From Pseudomonas protegens CHA0 (GTDB taxonomy: Bacteria; Pseudomonadota; Gammaproteobacteria; Pseudomonadales; Pseudomonadaceae), in the NCBI RefSeq assembly GCF_000397205.1, contig NC_021237.1, positions 5,897,001 to 5,961,000 of the forward strand: a DNA stretch of 64,000 nt, written 5' to 3'. Made by a program: the position numbers and the translations under genes. The notes beneath the pieces were generated by a model that had not been told where the DNA came from, made no database searches, and saw only the letters and a program-made list of their open reading frames with translations. Below are positions 1 through 8,812 of this stretch, piece after piece (within the stretch, counting starts at the first letter, position 1; every line of letters begins with the position of its first letter).

Positions 1-529
1 CACTGACGGTGCATTGCTCATCGATTTGCACATTAGGCAACGCCTGTAACGCCGCCTTCAGGGATTTGACCAGGCGCGGGTTGCGCACGTTGGCCACATC
101 GGCCATGTAGATCGCCTGTTGATAACCATTGCCCAGCACCGGCACCGCGTCATACACCGCCGAGATATCCACAGCACTCATCGGCCGGCCTTCACGCTTG
201 GCCCACTCCAGGGCCTGGGCTTCATCCTCCAGGTCCAGCCAGTAGAGGCCGGTGACATGCACTTGCGGGTCGACACCGGTGGCATTGAACAGTTGCTGGG
301 CCAGTTGTGGGTAGAAATCCTGCGACCAGTGCGCCAGGGCAGTGACCGCCGGGCTGTAGCGCCAGGGGTAAAGCGGCGAGACGATCCCACCACCGGCCCA
401 GGACGATTCACGCCCCAGGTCCGAACGTTCCAGAAGCCGTACCTGCTGGCCCTGGGACGCCAGATTGAAGGCGGTGAGCAGGCCGATCACCCCGCCGCCC
501 ACCACCAGCACTTGCTGTTGCTTAGCCAT
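1..529 (-). CDS. thiO: Glycine oxidase ThiO, N-terminal part (truncated by window edge)
   Basis: This is a FAD-dependent glycine/D-amino acid oxidase of the DAO family. It makes iminoglycine for the thiazole ring of thiamine in the cytoplasm. The first 176 residues are visible; the family is about 360-370 aa long, so the C-terminal half lies outside the window. The N-terminus has the dinucleotide-binding motif VLVVGGGVIGLLTAFNLA (residues 7-24), an acidic residue (LLER) ending the second strand, and the SSWAGGGIVSPLYPW segment typical of ThiO. The ATG at 529 places this Rossmann motif at the extreme N-terminus as expected. It lies upstream of and co-directional with whatever follows at the left edge. 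A thiO gene beside the minor-pilin cluster is also the arrangement I recall in P. aeruginosa. Confidence 0.9.
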   Translation of the reverse strand, partial: MAKQQQVLVVGGGVIGLLTAFNLASQGQQVRLLERSDLGRESSWAGGGIVSPLYPWRYSPAVTALAHWSQDFYPQLAQQLFNATGVDPQVHVTGLYWLDLEDEAQALEWAKREGRPMSAVDISAVYDAVPVLGNGYQQAIYMADVANVRNPRLVKSLKAALQALPNVQIDEQCTVS

Positions 530-582
530 AGTCCGATCCAATCATGAGAAAGACAGTGGGCGCCGCGGCCCGAATCAGGTGC

Positions 583-984
583 TCAGCGCCCCCAGCAATC
601 CTTGGCGGTCAGCCCTTCGGCCTGGCCGCTGATGCGGGTCGCGCCGGTCTGGTCGATGCTGAAACTGCCGCATTTATCCGCCGCCATCAGCCCATCGTCC
701 TTCGGGGTCGCGGTCAGGGAGAAGCCGGTGTCGGTCAGGGTTGCGGCAATGCTGTAGTACTCATTGCCGGCGCTCAGGTCCGGGGCGTTGCTGTAGACCC
801 CAGCCTTGGAGAAATGCCGTTCAAGCTGCTGCGCCTGCTCGGTAAGCAGTACCGCGATTTCGCTGCGGTGCGGTTTTTTCACGTATTCGGTGATGCTGGG
901 AAGGCTCAACGTAAGGACCAGACCGATGATCGCAATCACGATCATGATTTCGATCAGGGTAAAACCTTGGTTGGATCTGCGCAT
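583..984 (-). CDS. pilE: Type IV minor pilin PilE
   Basis: A type IV pilin-like protein of about 133 aa. It has a short basic leader, then the prepilin peptidase site G|FTLIE (QGFTLIEIMIVIAIIGLV), with the conserved Glu at mature position 5 and a hydrophobic helix. Two cysteines near the C-terminus (DKCGSF and KDCWGR) would form the disulfide-bonded D-region. It is the last gene of the minor-pilin operon, 15 nt after the pilY1 stop, which matches the position of pilE in P. aeruginosa. I chose ATG 984; a TTG two codons upstream (990) is an alternative start. PilE links the minor-pilin tip complex to the major pilin. No PilY2-like gene lies between pilY1 and pilE. Confidence 0.85.
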   Translation of the reverse strand: MRRSNQGFTLIEIMIVIAIIGLVLTLSLPSITEYVKKPHRSEIAVLLTEQAQQLERHFSKAGVYSNAPDLSAGNEYYSIAATLTDTGFSLTATPKDDGLMAADKCGSFSIDQTGATRISGQAEGLTAKDCWGR

Positions 985-999
985 GGTCAAGAATCTCGC

Positions 1000-3900
1000 T
1001 TACTGGATTTGTCGCCACAGGATGCGCCGGCTGCCACCGCCGGGCCTTTCCACCAGGGTGCTGATGCCACCCCTGGAGTCACTGATGATCTTGCGGGCGC
1101 CATTGCTGGCAACTCCGCCAAGGCTGGGCACGGTGCCGACGTAGCGCACGCCGCTGGAGGGCTGGTCCTGGTCATCCACGACCCCGTCGCCATTGGTGTC
1201 GAGCACCGCAGCGTCGAGCATCTTACCGCTGAACGCCTCCAGCTCGATCAATTTCCCACTGCCGGCACTCGAACAAGGGTCGTCGGGCTCCAGTTGCAGG
1301 GTGCTGAACACCACCCTGCCGGCCACCAGGGTCGCCTCGTTGAGCACCCGCTCGCCGGCTGCCAGGCCACCTTGTACCAGGGGCAGGTACCAGCCGCGCT
1401 GCGCCGGATAACGCACCTCGTTGAGGGTGCTGCGCAGGAAACTGCCGGCCGCCGCGCTGAACCCGGCCTCAAGGTGCTGCACCTGCAACTGACTTTCGCC
1501 AATGCCCCCAGGACCGCCCTCGGCGTCCCACACGCCATAGAATCCCTGGCGCGCCCGGCTTTGCTTGTCCCGGGTCTCGTTGAGCTTGCCCGTACCGAAC
1601 AGCACCAATTGGCCACCACGGGGATGATCGAGCAGGCGCGGCGGTGCGCTGATCGGCTGGCTGGCGCCTCCCGCGGTGCGGAACAAGGGCTGCCCGGCAA
1701 ATGCCAGATGCCAGCTGGCGCTATCGTTGCCGGACAGCTCGAATTTCCACAGTCGCCCCTTGAGGTCGCCCGCATAGGCCGCCTGCACTTCATTGCGTGC
1801 ATTGACCTTGAGGGTGACGGACGACAGGCCATTGTCAGGCTGGTCGTCAATGGCGATCTCGCGAATCAGCGAGCCATCATTCAGGTCCACCACATACAGC
1901 GCTGCCACCCCGGAATGGCTGCCGTAGCCATTGCCGATGAAGGCCGCCCAGCGACCATCGGCCAAGCGCGCTACCTGTGGGCGGGCATAGGCATACCCCA
2001 GGTCATTGAAAGGATGATTGCGGTCCGGCTCGGGAGGAGCGCCGATTTCCCACAAGGCGCCAGGCGTATTGCCGTGCACGGCGTCGAACAGACGCACCGC
2101 AAAGAAACTCTTGCCGCCCGCCCCGACGCCCCCCAGGGCCAGGGTTTGCCAGGCACCGCCCCGCTGCCCATCGAACACCGCCAGGGGACCATCCACCAGA
2201 TAGCGATGGCGCTCGCCCCGCCGATAACCGGGATCGGCGACCTGCGCCAGGGCGCCCAACGCGCTGGAGGGCATGTAGCCATAGAGGCGCTCACCGCTGG
2301 CCGGGTCCAGCACATTGAACAACCCGTCATTGCTGTTCACCAACAAGCGCGTCGCCATGGCCGTGGCTTTCTGTGCCAGGTAGCGGCTGTAGTCGCCCCC
2401 GGCAGCCCCATCGACAGCACTGCGCTGCCCGGCAGTTGCCAGCACCAGCGGCGAATTGACGATATCTCCCAACTGATAGCGGCGCTCCCTGAGCCCGCTC
2501 ACGGAGCGGCCCTGGCTCCAGCGCAGTAACTCGGCGCCACTGACACCTGCAGGCAACGACTGCTCAAGTTCGCCACGCTGAGCGGTGGACAAGTTGCCGT
2601 AGGCCAGGCTCACCGGACGCCGGCTGGCAGTGTTCCAGGTCTCATGGATTACCGCCGCGCCGGCACCATCCACGCCACTATCGCTGCTCCACAACGGCGA
2701 ACCGACAGCCACTCGGCCCTGATTGTCGATGCCGTAGGCGCGGATCGTGCCATGCCAATCGACCGGGTCGTACTGGCTCTGGTAATAACGACCACTGGCG
2801 GCATCCAGTACACCACTGCCGGCAGTCACGGCACTGGCTACGCCTTCGCCCAGAACGCTTGCCAGCACGCGTTCAAGGTTGCTGCGGGCCTGGAAATACT
2901 CACCCTGGCCGTAGTCCGCAGCGCCCATCAGCAGAGGATTGTGGGCCTGGAAACCCACCGTGAAGGTATTCAGGTACTGACGGGGGAAATCCACCGCCGC
3001 CCAGCTTTTACCGGCCTCATCCACTCCTGGGCCACGCAAGTCGATATCGAAGGCGAACTTGGCCAGGTCATCGAGGAACAGGGTCTGCCCATCGCGCTCG
3101 CCACCATCGTTGCCGATCCCGTCCCAGTTGGGCAGGCGCCCCGCCCCCAAAGGGTCGTTGAGCGGGAACTGAGTATCGTGATCCGCCGCGCCGGCACTGA
3201 TCACCACCCCGTAGTTCTTCTGGCAACGGTATTGAATGGGGCTGCTGTAGAGCGCCGGTGAAAGGTTGTAGTACGGCACCATGCCGCGCAGGTAGCGGGT
3301 GATCTCGTAGTAGGTTTCCGCCAACGGCGTATGACCGCCGGCCTTGAGGCCGTTGATTGTCGCCAGCAGGGCCTGGTAATTGGCCTCGGCCTGGACCGGG
3401 CTCACAGCGCCTTCAATGGCCGACAGGTCGCTGATGGGACGGGCAATGTAACCCCCAGGGCCCGGATCACCCGGGGCCGGCGGGTTGAAGGTGGCCAACC
3501 CCAGGCGCAGCCAGCGATACCGGGTCACCAGGGCCGTGGCCAGCCGCCGAGCCACATTCATCCGGTAGTCGTTGGGAATGGAACCGTCAGTGAAGTCTCG
3601 CTCCCGTCCCTTGGCCTGCGCCAGTAGCCAGGACAGGTAGTCCGCGGAGTACAGCGTATTTCCCGCCCCAACCGGGTCCGGCAGCTTCAGGCAGCGCACC
3701 CCACGCTCGGGATCATGGAAGCTGTGAAAGCCTGCCCGGCACCCCGACTCGCCGAGGCTGGACAAGGCAATCGCCTGGCCTGCAAGTCGCTCACCCCGAG
3801 CACACTCGCCCCCCACTCCGGCACAGCGCCAGACCGCAGCCCGGGCGAGCAGCGGATCGAACTCCCGGGCATGGACAATGCTGTTCATGCCGAGGGAGTC

Positions 3901-4041
3901 ATCCAGCACCAGCATCACGTTCGGCGCCACCGCCGCGGCACCAAGAAGCGGGGTGCTGGCAGGATTGAACGCCATGGCTAGAGGTACCGGCAACAGGCTC
4001 AGCAGCAGCGCGCCCAGGCTTCGCCAGCCGCGCCGACGCAT
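1000..4041 (-). CDS. pilY1: Type IV pilus tip adhesin/biogenesis protein PilY1
   Basis: A large secreted pilus-tip protein of 1013 aa; the P. aeruginosa PilY1 is longer, about 1160 aa. Starting at ATG 4041 gives a clean signal peptide (MRRRGWRSLGALLLSLLPVP...LAMAF) 7 nt after the pilX stop. Upstream starts at 4062 and 4080 would overlap pilX. The C-terminal half is the PilY1 beta-propeller; a Ca2+-binding loop DTNGDGVVDD lies around residues 948-957, like the calcium site that controls pilus retraction. The N-terminal region looks like a von Willebrand A fold, but its metal-site motif reads LVLDDSLGMN rather than DxSxS, so metal binding may be changed. I saw no RGD triplet. It lies between pilX and pilE in one operon. 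Confidence 0.88.
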   Translation of the reverse strand: MRRRGWRSLGALLLSLLPVPLAMAFNPASTPLLGAAAVAPNVMLVLDDSLGMNSIVHAREFDPLLARAAVWRCAGVGGECARGERLAGQAIALSSLGESGCRAGFHSFHDPERGVRCLKLPDPVGAGNTLYSADYLSWLLAQAKGRERDFTDGSIPNDYRMNVARRLATALVTRYRWLRLGLATFNPPAPGDPGPGGYIARPISDLSAIEGAVSPVQAEANYQALLATINGLKAGGHTPLAETYYEITRYLRGMVPYYNLSPALYSSPIQYRCQKNYGVVISAGAADHDTQFPLNDPLGAGRLPNWDGIGNDGGERDGQTLFLDDLAKFAFDIDLRGPGVDEAGKSWAAVDFPRQYLNTFTVGFQAHNPLLMGAADYGQGEYFQARSNLERVLASVLGEGVASAVTAGSGVLDAASGRYYQSQYDPVDWHGTIRAYGIDNQGRVAVGSPLWSSDSGVDGAGAAVIHETWNTASRRPVSLAYGNLSTAQRGELEQSLPAGVSGAELLRWSQGRSVSGLRERRYQLGDIVNSPLVLATAGQRSAVDGAAGGDYSRYLAQKATAMATRLLVNSNDGLFNVLDPASGERLYGYMPSSALGALAQVADPGYRRGERHRYLVDGPLAVFDGQRGGAWQTLALGGVGAGGKSFFAVRLFDAVHGNTPGALWEIGAPPEPDRNHPFNDLGYAYARPQVARLADGRWAAFIGNGYGSHSGVAALYVVDLNDGSLIREIAIDDQPDNGLSSVTLKVNARNEVQAAYAGDLKGRLWKFELSGNDSASWHLAFAGQPLFRTAGGASQPISAPPRLLDHPRGGQLVLFGTGKLNETRDKQSRARQGFYGVWDAEGGPGGIGESQLQVQHLEAGFSAAAGSFLRSTLNEVRYPAQRGWYLPLVQGGLAAGERVLNEATLVAGRVVFSTLQLEPDDPCSSAGSGKLIELEAFSGKMLDAAVLDTNGDGVVDDQDQPSSGVRYVGTVPSLGGVASNGARKIISDSRGGISTLVERPGGGSRRILWRQIQ

Positions 4042-4048
4042 GCCCCGA

Positions 4049-4531
4049 TCAATACTTGGCATAGATGCTCTCCAGCACACTGCGCGATTGCCCGGCCAGA
4101 CCGACAGCGGTCACGCGATACAAGGTGGCCGGAGTATTGCTCGGCACATTCACCGCATCCTGTGAAACACCGAGGTTCTGCACCCCGTAGAAGCCAGAGC
4201 CGCTGGCGATCCACAGCACCGCCGAAGCAGCATTGACTCCAGGAGCCTTGACCAGCGCTGATTCGGCGGGAGGCGCGCACTGAACAGGGCTGGCACATAC
4301 CGGCAAGCGGAAATCATCCTGCTGCACCGCACTCTCCCCCACCCGCAGCGCAGCTTCGGCGGCCTGGAATGCGTGGTTGTGCAGAGTCAGGCTGGCGGCC
4401 ATTTTTTCCTGCAGGGTAGCGTTCTGCAGCGACGAGAGCCCGATCAGGGTCAGCAGCAACAGGAAAACCAGGCTGACCAGCAACGCCATGCCCCGCTGCC
4501 CGAGAGGAACCCGACCTCGCAAGCGCGTCAT
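4049..4531 (-). CDS. pilX: Type IV minor pilin PilX
   Basis: A minor pilin of 160 aa. The N-terminus has the PilX pattern: a basic leader ending in RGMALLVSLVFLLLLTLIGL, followed by the conserved segment NATLQEKMAA and AFQAAEAALR. As in other PilX proteins, the residue after the helix start does not follow the strict FTLIE rule. PilX joins PilV, PilW, PilE and FimU in the priming complex at the pilus tip in the inner membrane and periplasm. The ATG at 4531 shares one base with the pilW stop (TGATG), so the two genes are probably translationally coupled. The stop is followed 7 nt later by the pilY1 start. Confidence 0.88.
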   Translation of the reverse strand: MTRLRGRVPLGQRGMALLVSLVFLLLLTLIGLSSLQNATLQEKMAASLTLHNHAFQAAEAALRVGESAVQQDDFRLPVCASPVQCAPPAESALVKAPGVNAASAVLWIASGSGFYGVQNLGVSQDAVNVPSNTPATLYRVTAVGLAGQSRSVLESIYAKY

Positions 4532-5241
4532 CAGGGCAACCTGTTGCGCAGGGCCGCGACCACGCTATAGGTCTGCGGGCGCACGCGGTCATGGGGGTCG
4601 ACCAGGGTCAGGCGCAAGCGCACACTGCGGATCCGTTCCGGGTCCAACGGGTTGCGACTGTAGCTGGAGGCGGCAATGTCTGTGGCCGAACGGGCCATGC
4701 CGAAACTCACATCAAAGGCTTCGACGTTGTCCAGCAGCACCGCTTGCTGCTTGCCAAGGCCACTGCCCAGCAGCAACTGGCGATTCTTCAGGCTGTAGAA
4801 CAGCCGGCGCAGGGCGAACACCTGCTCAGCGCCGGCCCCTCGATGAGCGCCTGAATAGGCTACGGCGCTGCGCTGGCAGTCGCTGACCACGCTCCAGGTC
4901 GGCGTACCGCCATCGTCCCCGACATCGGCGGTGATCAGGGTCAGTTTCTGCTCGGCGTTGTCCCATTGGATCGGTGTCGCCGCATAGTGCGAGAACTCCC
5001 GTGCCGTGCTGGCATCACTGATGGTCCGCAGGCAACCGAACAGCCCCACCATGCGGATTTCCTGAAGCATCTTGCTCAGGACAAAGCGAGCATCCTCCTG
5101 CAGGTAGGCGGCAGCGCTCTGACTCTGGTAGGTGTTCTTCGCCGCAATGAATACCTGGGCCACCCCCAGTACCAGCACCAGGCTCAAGGCCAGTGCCAGC
5201 ATCATCTCCACCAGGCCGAAGCCACTATCGGCCCGGTTCAC
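4531..5241 (-). CDS. pilW: Type IV minor pilin PilW
   Basis: A minor pilin of 236 aa. The N-terminus reads GFGLVEMMLALALSLVLVLG, a prepilin cleavage site plus hydrophobic helix with Glu at mature position 5, followed by the PilW hallmark SAAAYLQEDARFVLSKMLQEIRMVGLFGC. It starts with GTG at 5241, overlapping the pilV stop by 4 nt (GTGA), and its stop overlaps the pilX ATG. This tight packing shows one operon. PilW is part of the minor-pilin complex that primes pilus assembly and carries PilY1 to the tip. The family and the position between pilV and pilX agree, so the call is firm. Confidence 0.88.
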   Translation of the reverse strand: MNRADSGFGLVEMMLALALSLVLVLGVAQVFIAAKNTYQSQSAAAYLQEDARFVLSKMLQEIRMVGLFGCLRTISDASTAREFSHYAATPIQWDNAEQKLTLITADVGDDGGTPTWSVVSDCQRSAVAYSGAHRGAGAEQVFALRRLFYSLKNRQLLLGSGLGKQQAVLLDNVEAFDVSFGMARSATDIAASSYSRNPLDPERIRSVRLRLTLVDPHDRVRPQTYSVVAALRNRLP

Positions 5242-5681
5242 GGCAAGCCTCCCGGTTGCGCTGCAACCCGGCTGCTGAGCTCCAGGCTACGCAGGCTGCC
5301 CTCCCGGCCTTCGGCACGGGAGTCGTCCCAGGTGATGCGAATGGTGTAGACATGCTGCTTGACGCTGATGCTGCCCTTGCCGCTGGGGCCGGCGAAGCTC
5401 GCGATATTGGCGGCGAAGTCGTACAGGTCCTGATCCCGCACATTGCCCGGGTTGCCCTCGGCCGGTATCGCCACGCTGTAGTCGGCGGCGGCGTTGGCGC
5501 GGATCCGGTCGAGCATGTCATAGGCAATAAAGCTGGCCTGGGTGGTCATCCGTGAGCTGTCGGTGTACTGCAGCGCCTTGATCTGCACCGCCGCCGCACC
5601 CAGCAGGCCCACCGCCAGTATCAACAGCGCCACCAGCACCTCGATCAGGGTCATGCCATCCTGTGCATCCCGCACGTTCAT
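5238..5681 (-). CDS. pilV: Type IV minor pilin PilV
   Basis: A minor pilin of 147 aa. The N-terminus carries the prepilin motif DGMTLIEVLVALLILAVGLL, with Glu at the fifth position after the cleavage point, followed by GAAAVQIKALQYTDSSRM and an IAYDMLDRIRAN segment that is typical of PilV proteins. The ATG at 5681 overlaps the stop of the upstream pseudopilin gene by 4 nt (ATGA), and its own stop overlaps the pilW start by 4 nt. The protein acts at the inner membrane as part of the priming complex for type IV pili. Confidence 0.87.
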   Translation of the reverse strand: MNVRDAQDGMTLIEVLVALLILAVGLLGAAAVQIKALQYTDSSRMTTQASFIAYDMLDRIRANAAADYSVAIPAEGNPGNVRDQDLYDFAANIASFAGPSGKGSISVKQHVYTIRITWDDSRAEGREGSLRSLELSSRVAAQPGGLP

Positions 5682-6148
5682 CCGCAGTTCTCCGCTGCTA
5701 TCACCCGCCCATTGAGACAGACACTGATCACCCGCCGCTGCTGGTCCAGTCCATAGACGATGTGCAGCGCATCACTGGCCGCCAAGCCGCCGAGGCGATT
5801 GAAATCGATGCTGTGGTCATCTGAGGTTAGCGTCAGGGTGGCCCCCGGACTGATGGCTGGAACAACCCGCAATACATTGCCTCCGGGGTCCTGCCCCGCA
5901 TACACCATTAATTCGCCGTTCCAGGGAGCGTCCTTGGCAGCCGGGCGAATCCCGACCCTCTGGCGGCGATTGATCGCTTCCAACCGTGCGTAAGCCAGGG
6001 CCTGGTGTAGTTGATTGATCTCGGTGTCGGCACGCACTCGCTGCACGGTGGTGCGATAGGCTGGCACCACCAGGCCCAGAAGAAGGGCCGCGATCGCCAG
6101 GGCGACGAGCAATTCCAGCAAGGTGAAACCCTTTGTATGCAAATTCAT
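5678..6148 (-). CDS. GspH/FimT-family pseudopilin (FimU-like), first gene of the minor-pilin operon
   Basis: A pseudopilin of 156 aa with prepilin leader HTKGFTLLELLVALAIAALL. A GspH-type globular domain follows, including the segment LAYARLEAINRRQRVGI. It heads the minus-strand operon, and its stop overlaps the pilV ATG by 4 nt. By position (immediately before pilV) it corresponds to FimU of P. aeruginosa, but by sequence alone it could equally be called FimT. I chose ATG 6148 because an AAGG lies 7 nt upstream; the ATG at 6169 has no ribosome-binding site. The operon promoter should lie in 6149-6279, shared with the divergent pseudopilin gene. Confidence 0.8.
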   Translation of the reverse strand: MNLHTKGFTLLELLVALAIAALLLGLVVPAYRTTVQRVRADTEINQLHQALAYARLEAINRRQRVGIRPAAKDAPWNGELMVYAGQDPGGNVLRVVPAISPGATLTLTSDDHSIDFNRLGGLAASDALHIVYGLDQQRRVISVCLNGRVIAAENCG

Positions 6149-6279
6149 GGCCGGCCTTGGAAGTGTCATCGGCTATAACAGGCAAGCGCCCGGACCCTCC
6201 ATAGACCGGCGCTTTGGCCATTTGCTCAATGAACACGCACGGATTGCGTGAAACCGTCGTCCCCAGGGAGGGAGACCCC

Positions 6280-6804
6280 ATGCATGAGAAAGGCTTCAGC
6301 CTGATTGAACTGCTGACCACACTGGTTCTGCTGGCCCTGCTGCTGCCGCTTTCCGGTAGCGCCATGAGTGAGCTGCTGCGCTCCAATCGCCAGCAGGACG
6401 CCGCGCAGATGCTCGCCAGTGGCCTGCGCAACGCCCGGGCGGCAGCGATCCTGCACCAGCGCACGGTCTTGATCCATGGGCTGGAGGACGACTGGAGCCG
6501 GGGCTGGAGGATCATCCTGGATATCAGCGGCAAGGGCGCCCAGGACGCACGCAACCCGCAACTGATCGAGCGCCAAGGCAGTGGGCAGGTATTGATCGTG
6601 GGCAATCGCCCGGTGCAGCACTTCGTGCGCTTCAGTGCCCTGGGCCATCCGCTGCTGCCCAGTGGCGCCTTCCAGGCCGGAACACTCCATGTCTGCCAGG
6701 CAGGCCAGGAGTACAGCCGCCATCAAGTGGTGCTGTCACGTAGCGGGAGGGTCAGCCTGCGCAGGGAAAACGCCGAGCAGGCCTTGTGTGCAGGCGTCGG
6801 CTGA
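6280..6804 (+). CDS. GspH/FimT-family pseudopilin (FimT-like), divergent from the minor-pilin operon
   Basis: A pseudopilin of 174 aa, with prepilin motif EKGFSLIELLTTLVLLALLL and the GspH-type segment MLASGLRNARAAAILHQRTV. I chose ATG 6280 because a strong GGGAGGGAG ribosome-binding site ends a few bases upstream and because the leader is then a normal five residues. An ATG at 6214 would add 22 residues with no ribosome-binding site. The gene is divergent from the minor-pilin operon, unlike P. aeruginosa where, as I recall, fimT and fimU are co-directional. Its TGA at 6802-6804 directly abuts the ispH stop, so the two genes converge with no gap. Confidence 0.8.
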   Translation: MHEKGFSLIELLTTLVLLALLLPLSGSAMSELLRSNRQQDAAQMLASGLRNARAAAILHQRTVLIHGLEDDWSRGWRIILDISGKGAQDARNPQLIERQGSGQVLIVGNRPVQHFVRFSALGHPLLPSGAFQAGTLHVCQAGQEYSRHQVVLSRSGRVSLRRENAEQALCAGVG

Positions 6805-7752
6805 TCAGAGCAGCGAGCGAACCCGCAGCTCTTTGGGCATGGAGAAGGTGATGTTTTCTTCGCGGCCGGCCAGCTCATCGGCGCCGGTGGCACCCCAGGC
6901 CTGCAGTTGCTGGATCACGCCACGCACCAGCACTTCCGGGGCCGAGGCGCCGGCGGTAATGCCGATGCGCTCCACTCCATCGAACCAGCTGCGCTGCAGG
7001 TCTTCGGCACCGTCGATCAGGTAGGCCGGGGTGGCCATGCGTTCGGCCAGCTCGCGCAGGCGGTTGGAGTTGGAGCTGTTGGGGCTGCCGACCACCAGCA
7101 CCACGTCGCATTCGTCGGCCAGTTGCTTGACCGCGTCCTGACGGTTCTGCGTGGCGTAGCAGATGTCGTCCTTGCGTGGCCCGCCGATGGCCGGAAAGCG
7201 CGTGCGCAAGGCATCGATCACCCGGCTGGTGTCATCCATGGACAAGGTGGTCTGGGTCACGAATGCCAGGCGCTCGGGGTTGCGCACCTGCAATTCGGCC
7301 ACATCCTTTTCGTCTTCCACCAGGTAGATGGCGCCGCCATTGCTGGCGTCGTATTGGCCCATGGTGCCTTCGACCTCGGGGTGGCCGGCGTGGCCGATCA
7401 GGATGCATTCACGGCCGTCGCGGCTGTAGCGCGCCACTTCGATATGCACCTTGGTCACCAGCGGGCAGGTGGCGTCGAACACTTTGAGGCCACGACCTGC
7501 AGCCTCGCTGCGCACCGCCTGGGAAACACCGTGGGCGCTGAAGATGACGATGACATCATCCGGCACCTGGTCCAGCTCTTCGACGAAGATCGCTCCACGA
7601 TTGCGCAGGTCTTCGACGACAAATTTGTTGTGCACCACTTCATGCCGGACGTAGATCGGCGGCCCGAAGACTTCCAGGGCGCGATTGACGATTTCGATCG
7701 CCCGGTCCACGCCGGCGCAGAAGCCACGGGGGTTGGCGAGTTTGATTTGCAT
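6805..7752 (-). CDS. ispH: 4-hydroxy-3-methylbut-2-enyl diphosphate reductase IspH (LytB)
   Basis: The last enzyme of the MEP isoprenoid pathway: a cytoplasmic [4Fe-4S] protein that reduces HMBPP to IPP and DMAPP. The length of 315 aa is normal. The three cluster cysteines are visible in [12 protein letters not shown] (Cys12), [11 protein letters not shown] and [11 protein letters not shown], and the substrate-binding segments EVVHNKFVV and [11 protein letters not shown] are intact. It is the last gene of a minus-strand series ileS-lspA-fkpB-ispH, 102 nt after fkpB, as in many gammaproteobacteria. The product feeds ispB in this window. Confidence 0.97.
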   Translation of the reverse strand: MQIKLANPRGFCAGVDRAIEIVNRALEVFGPPIYVRHEVVHNKFVVEDLRNRGAIFVEELDQVPDDVIVIFSAHGVSQAVRSEAAGRGLKVFDATCPLVTKVHIEVARYSRDGRECILIGHAGHPEVEGTMGQYDASNGGAIYLVEDEKDVAELQVRNPERLAFVTQTTLSMDDTSRVIDALRTRFPAIGGPRKDDICYATQNRQDAVKQLADECDVVLVVGSPNSSNSNRLRELAERMATPAYLIDGAEDLQRSWFDGVERIGITAGASAPEVLVRGVIQQLQAWGATGADELAGREENITFSMPKELRVRSLL

Positions 7753-7854
7753 GCTGTGCCTCGTGTCTTGCGCGCAAGAAGTTAGATCGTTGTAGACAGC
7801 GGATCGCCTGCAGCCGGCTCCTGGATAATAGAAGACGGCATGCCGGCGATGCTT

Positions 7855-8307
7855 TTAAAGCGCTTTGACGTCGATGATTTCAACGTCGAAGGTCAAGGTC
7901 TTGCCGGCCAGCGGGTGGTTGAAATCGATGGTCACCTGCGCGTCATCGAAAGTTTTGACCACACCTGGCAACTCGGTGTTCGCCGCATCGTTGAAGATCA
8001 CCAGCAAGCCTTCCGAAAGCTCCATGTCCTGGAACTGCGAACGCGGGATGACCTGCACGTTCTGCGGGTTGGGCTGGCCGAAGGCGTTTTCCGGTTCGAT
8101 GGTCAGGTTGCGCTTGTCGCCGGCCTTGAAGCCGAACAGCGCCGCCTCGAACCCTGGCAGCAGGTTGCCATCGCCGACCTTGAAGGTCGCCGGGGCCTTG
8201 TCGAACGTGCTGTCTACGGTGTCGCCGTTCTCCAGGCGCAATGCGAAATGCAAAGTGACTTCCGTGTTCTGACCGATGCGTTGCTCAGTCAATACCTGTT
8301 CAGTCAT
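7855..8307 (-). CDS. fkpB: FKBP-type peptidyl-prolyl cis-trans isomerase FkpB (SlpA)
   Basis: A 150-residue FKBP of the SlyD/FkpB group, which catalyses proline cis-trans isomerisation and acts as a cytoplasmic chaperone. Seen in the sequence are the FKBP core LHFALRLENGDTVDSTF, the LLPGFEAALFGFKAGDKR segment with an inserted-flap region, and the C-terminal NHPLAGKTLTFDVEIIDV. It lacks the histidine-rich tail of SlyD, which favours FkpB. It overlaps the 3' end of lspA by 8 nt, so the two are co-translated, and this ileS-lspA-fkpB-ispH order is conserved. Confidence 0.95.
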   Translation of the reverse strand: MTEQVLTEQRIGQNTEVTLHFALRLENGDTVDSTFDKAPATFKVGDGNLLPGFEAALFGFKAGDKRNLTIEPENAFGQPNPQNVQVIPRSQFQDMELSEGLLVIFNDAANTELPGVVKTFDDAQVTIDFNHPLAGKTLTFDVEIIDVKAL

Positions 8308-8812
8308 GAACGGCTTCTCCGGTTTTCTTGCTCTTGAACATATCCAGGGCCAGCATCACCGCGCCAACGGTAATGGCACTGTCGGCGAAGTTGAATGCCG
8401 GGAAGTACCAGCGGTTCTGCCAGTGCACCAGGATGAAATCGATCACATGGCCCAGTGCGATGCGGTCGTACAGGTTACCCAGGGCCCCGCCCAGCACCAG
8501 CGCCAGAGCGATGGCCAGCCAGGTTTCATTGCGCCCCAGACGCTTGAGCCAGACCACCAGCACCGCACTGACCGCAATCGCGATCAGGGCGAACAGCCAG
8601 CGCTGCCAGCCGGAGCCGTCAGCGAGGAAGCTGAAGGCGGCGCCGGTGTTGTAGGCCAGGGTCCAACTGAAGTAATCCGGGATCACCACAATCTGCTGGT
8701 ACATGCTCAGCGAACTTTCGAAGTGCAGCTTGCTGACCTGGTCGATGACCAGGACCAGCACGCTCAACCACAGCCAGCCCAGACGGCCGAAACGGCCTGC
8801 GGCGTTAGGCAT
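8300..8812 (-). CDS. lspA: Lipoprotein signal peptidase LspA (signal peptidase II)
   Basis: An inner-membrane aspartyl protease that cleaves prolipoproteins after diacylglycerol transfer. It has 170 aa with four predicted membrane helices. The conserved blocks are present: the VIDQVSK box, the NTGAAFSF box, [20 protein letters not shown] with the first catalytic Asp, and FNFADSAIT with the second. The start overlaps the ileS stop by 8 nt, and the stop overlaps the fkpB start by 8 nt, giving a tightly coupled operon. It would process the lipoproteins encoded at 22934 and 30629 in this window. Confidence 0.97.
   Translation of the reverse strand: MPNAAGRFGRLGWLWLSVLVLVIDQVSKLHFESSLSMYQQIVVIPDYFSWTLAYNTGAAFSFLADGSGWQRWLFALIAIAVSAVLVVWLKRLGRNETWLAIALALVLGGALGNLYDRIALGHVIDFILVHWQNRWYFPAFNFADSAITVGAVMLALDMFKSKKTGEAVHD

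Noticed and set aside
544..2529. Open frame of 661 codons on the plus strand opposite pilY1 and pilE
   Set aside because: It is a mirror of the GC-rich coding strand: no ribosome-binding site, no family pattern, biased composition (Ala, Gly, Gln, His), and it runs across the pilE-pilY1 junction.
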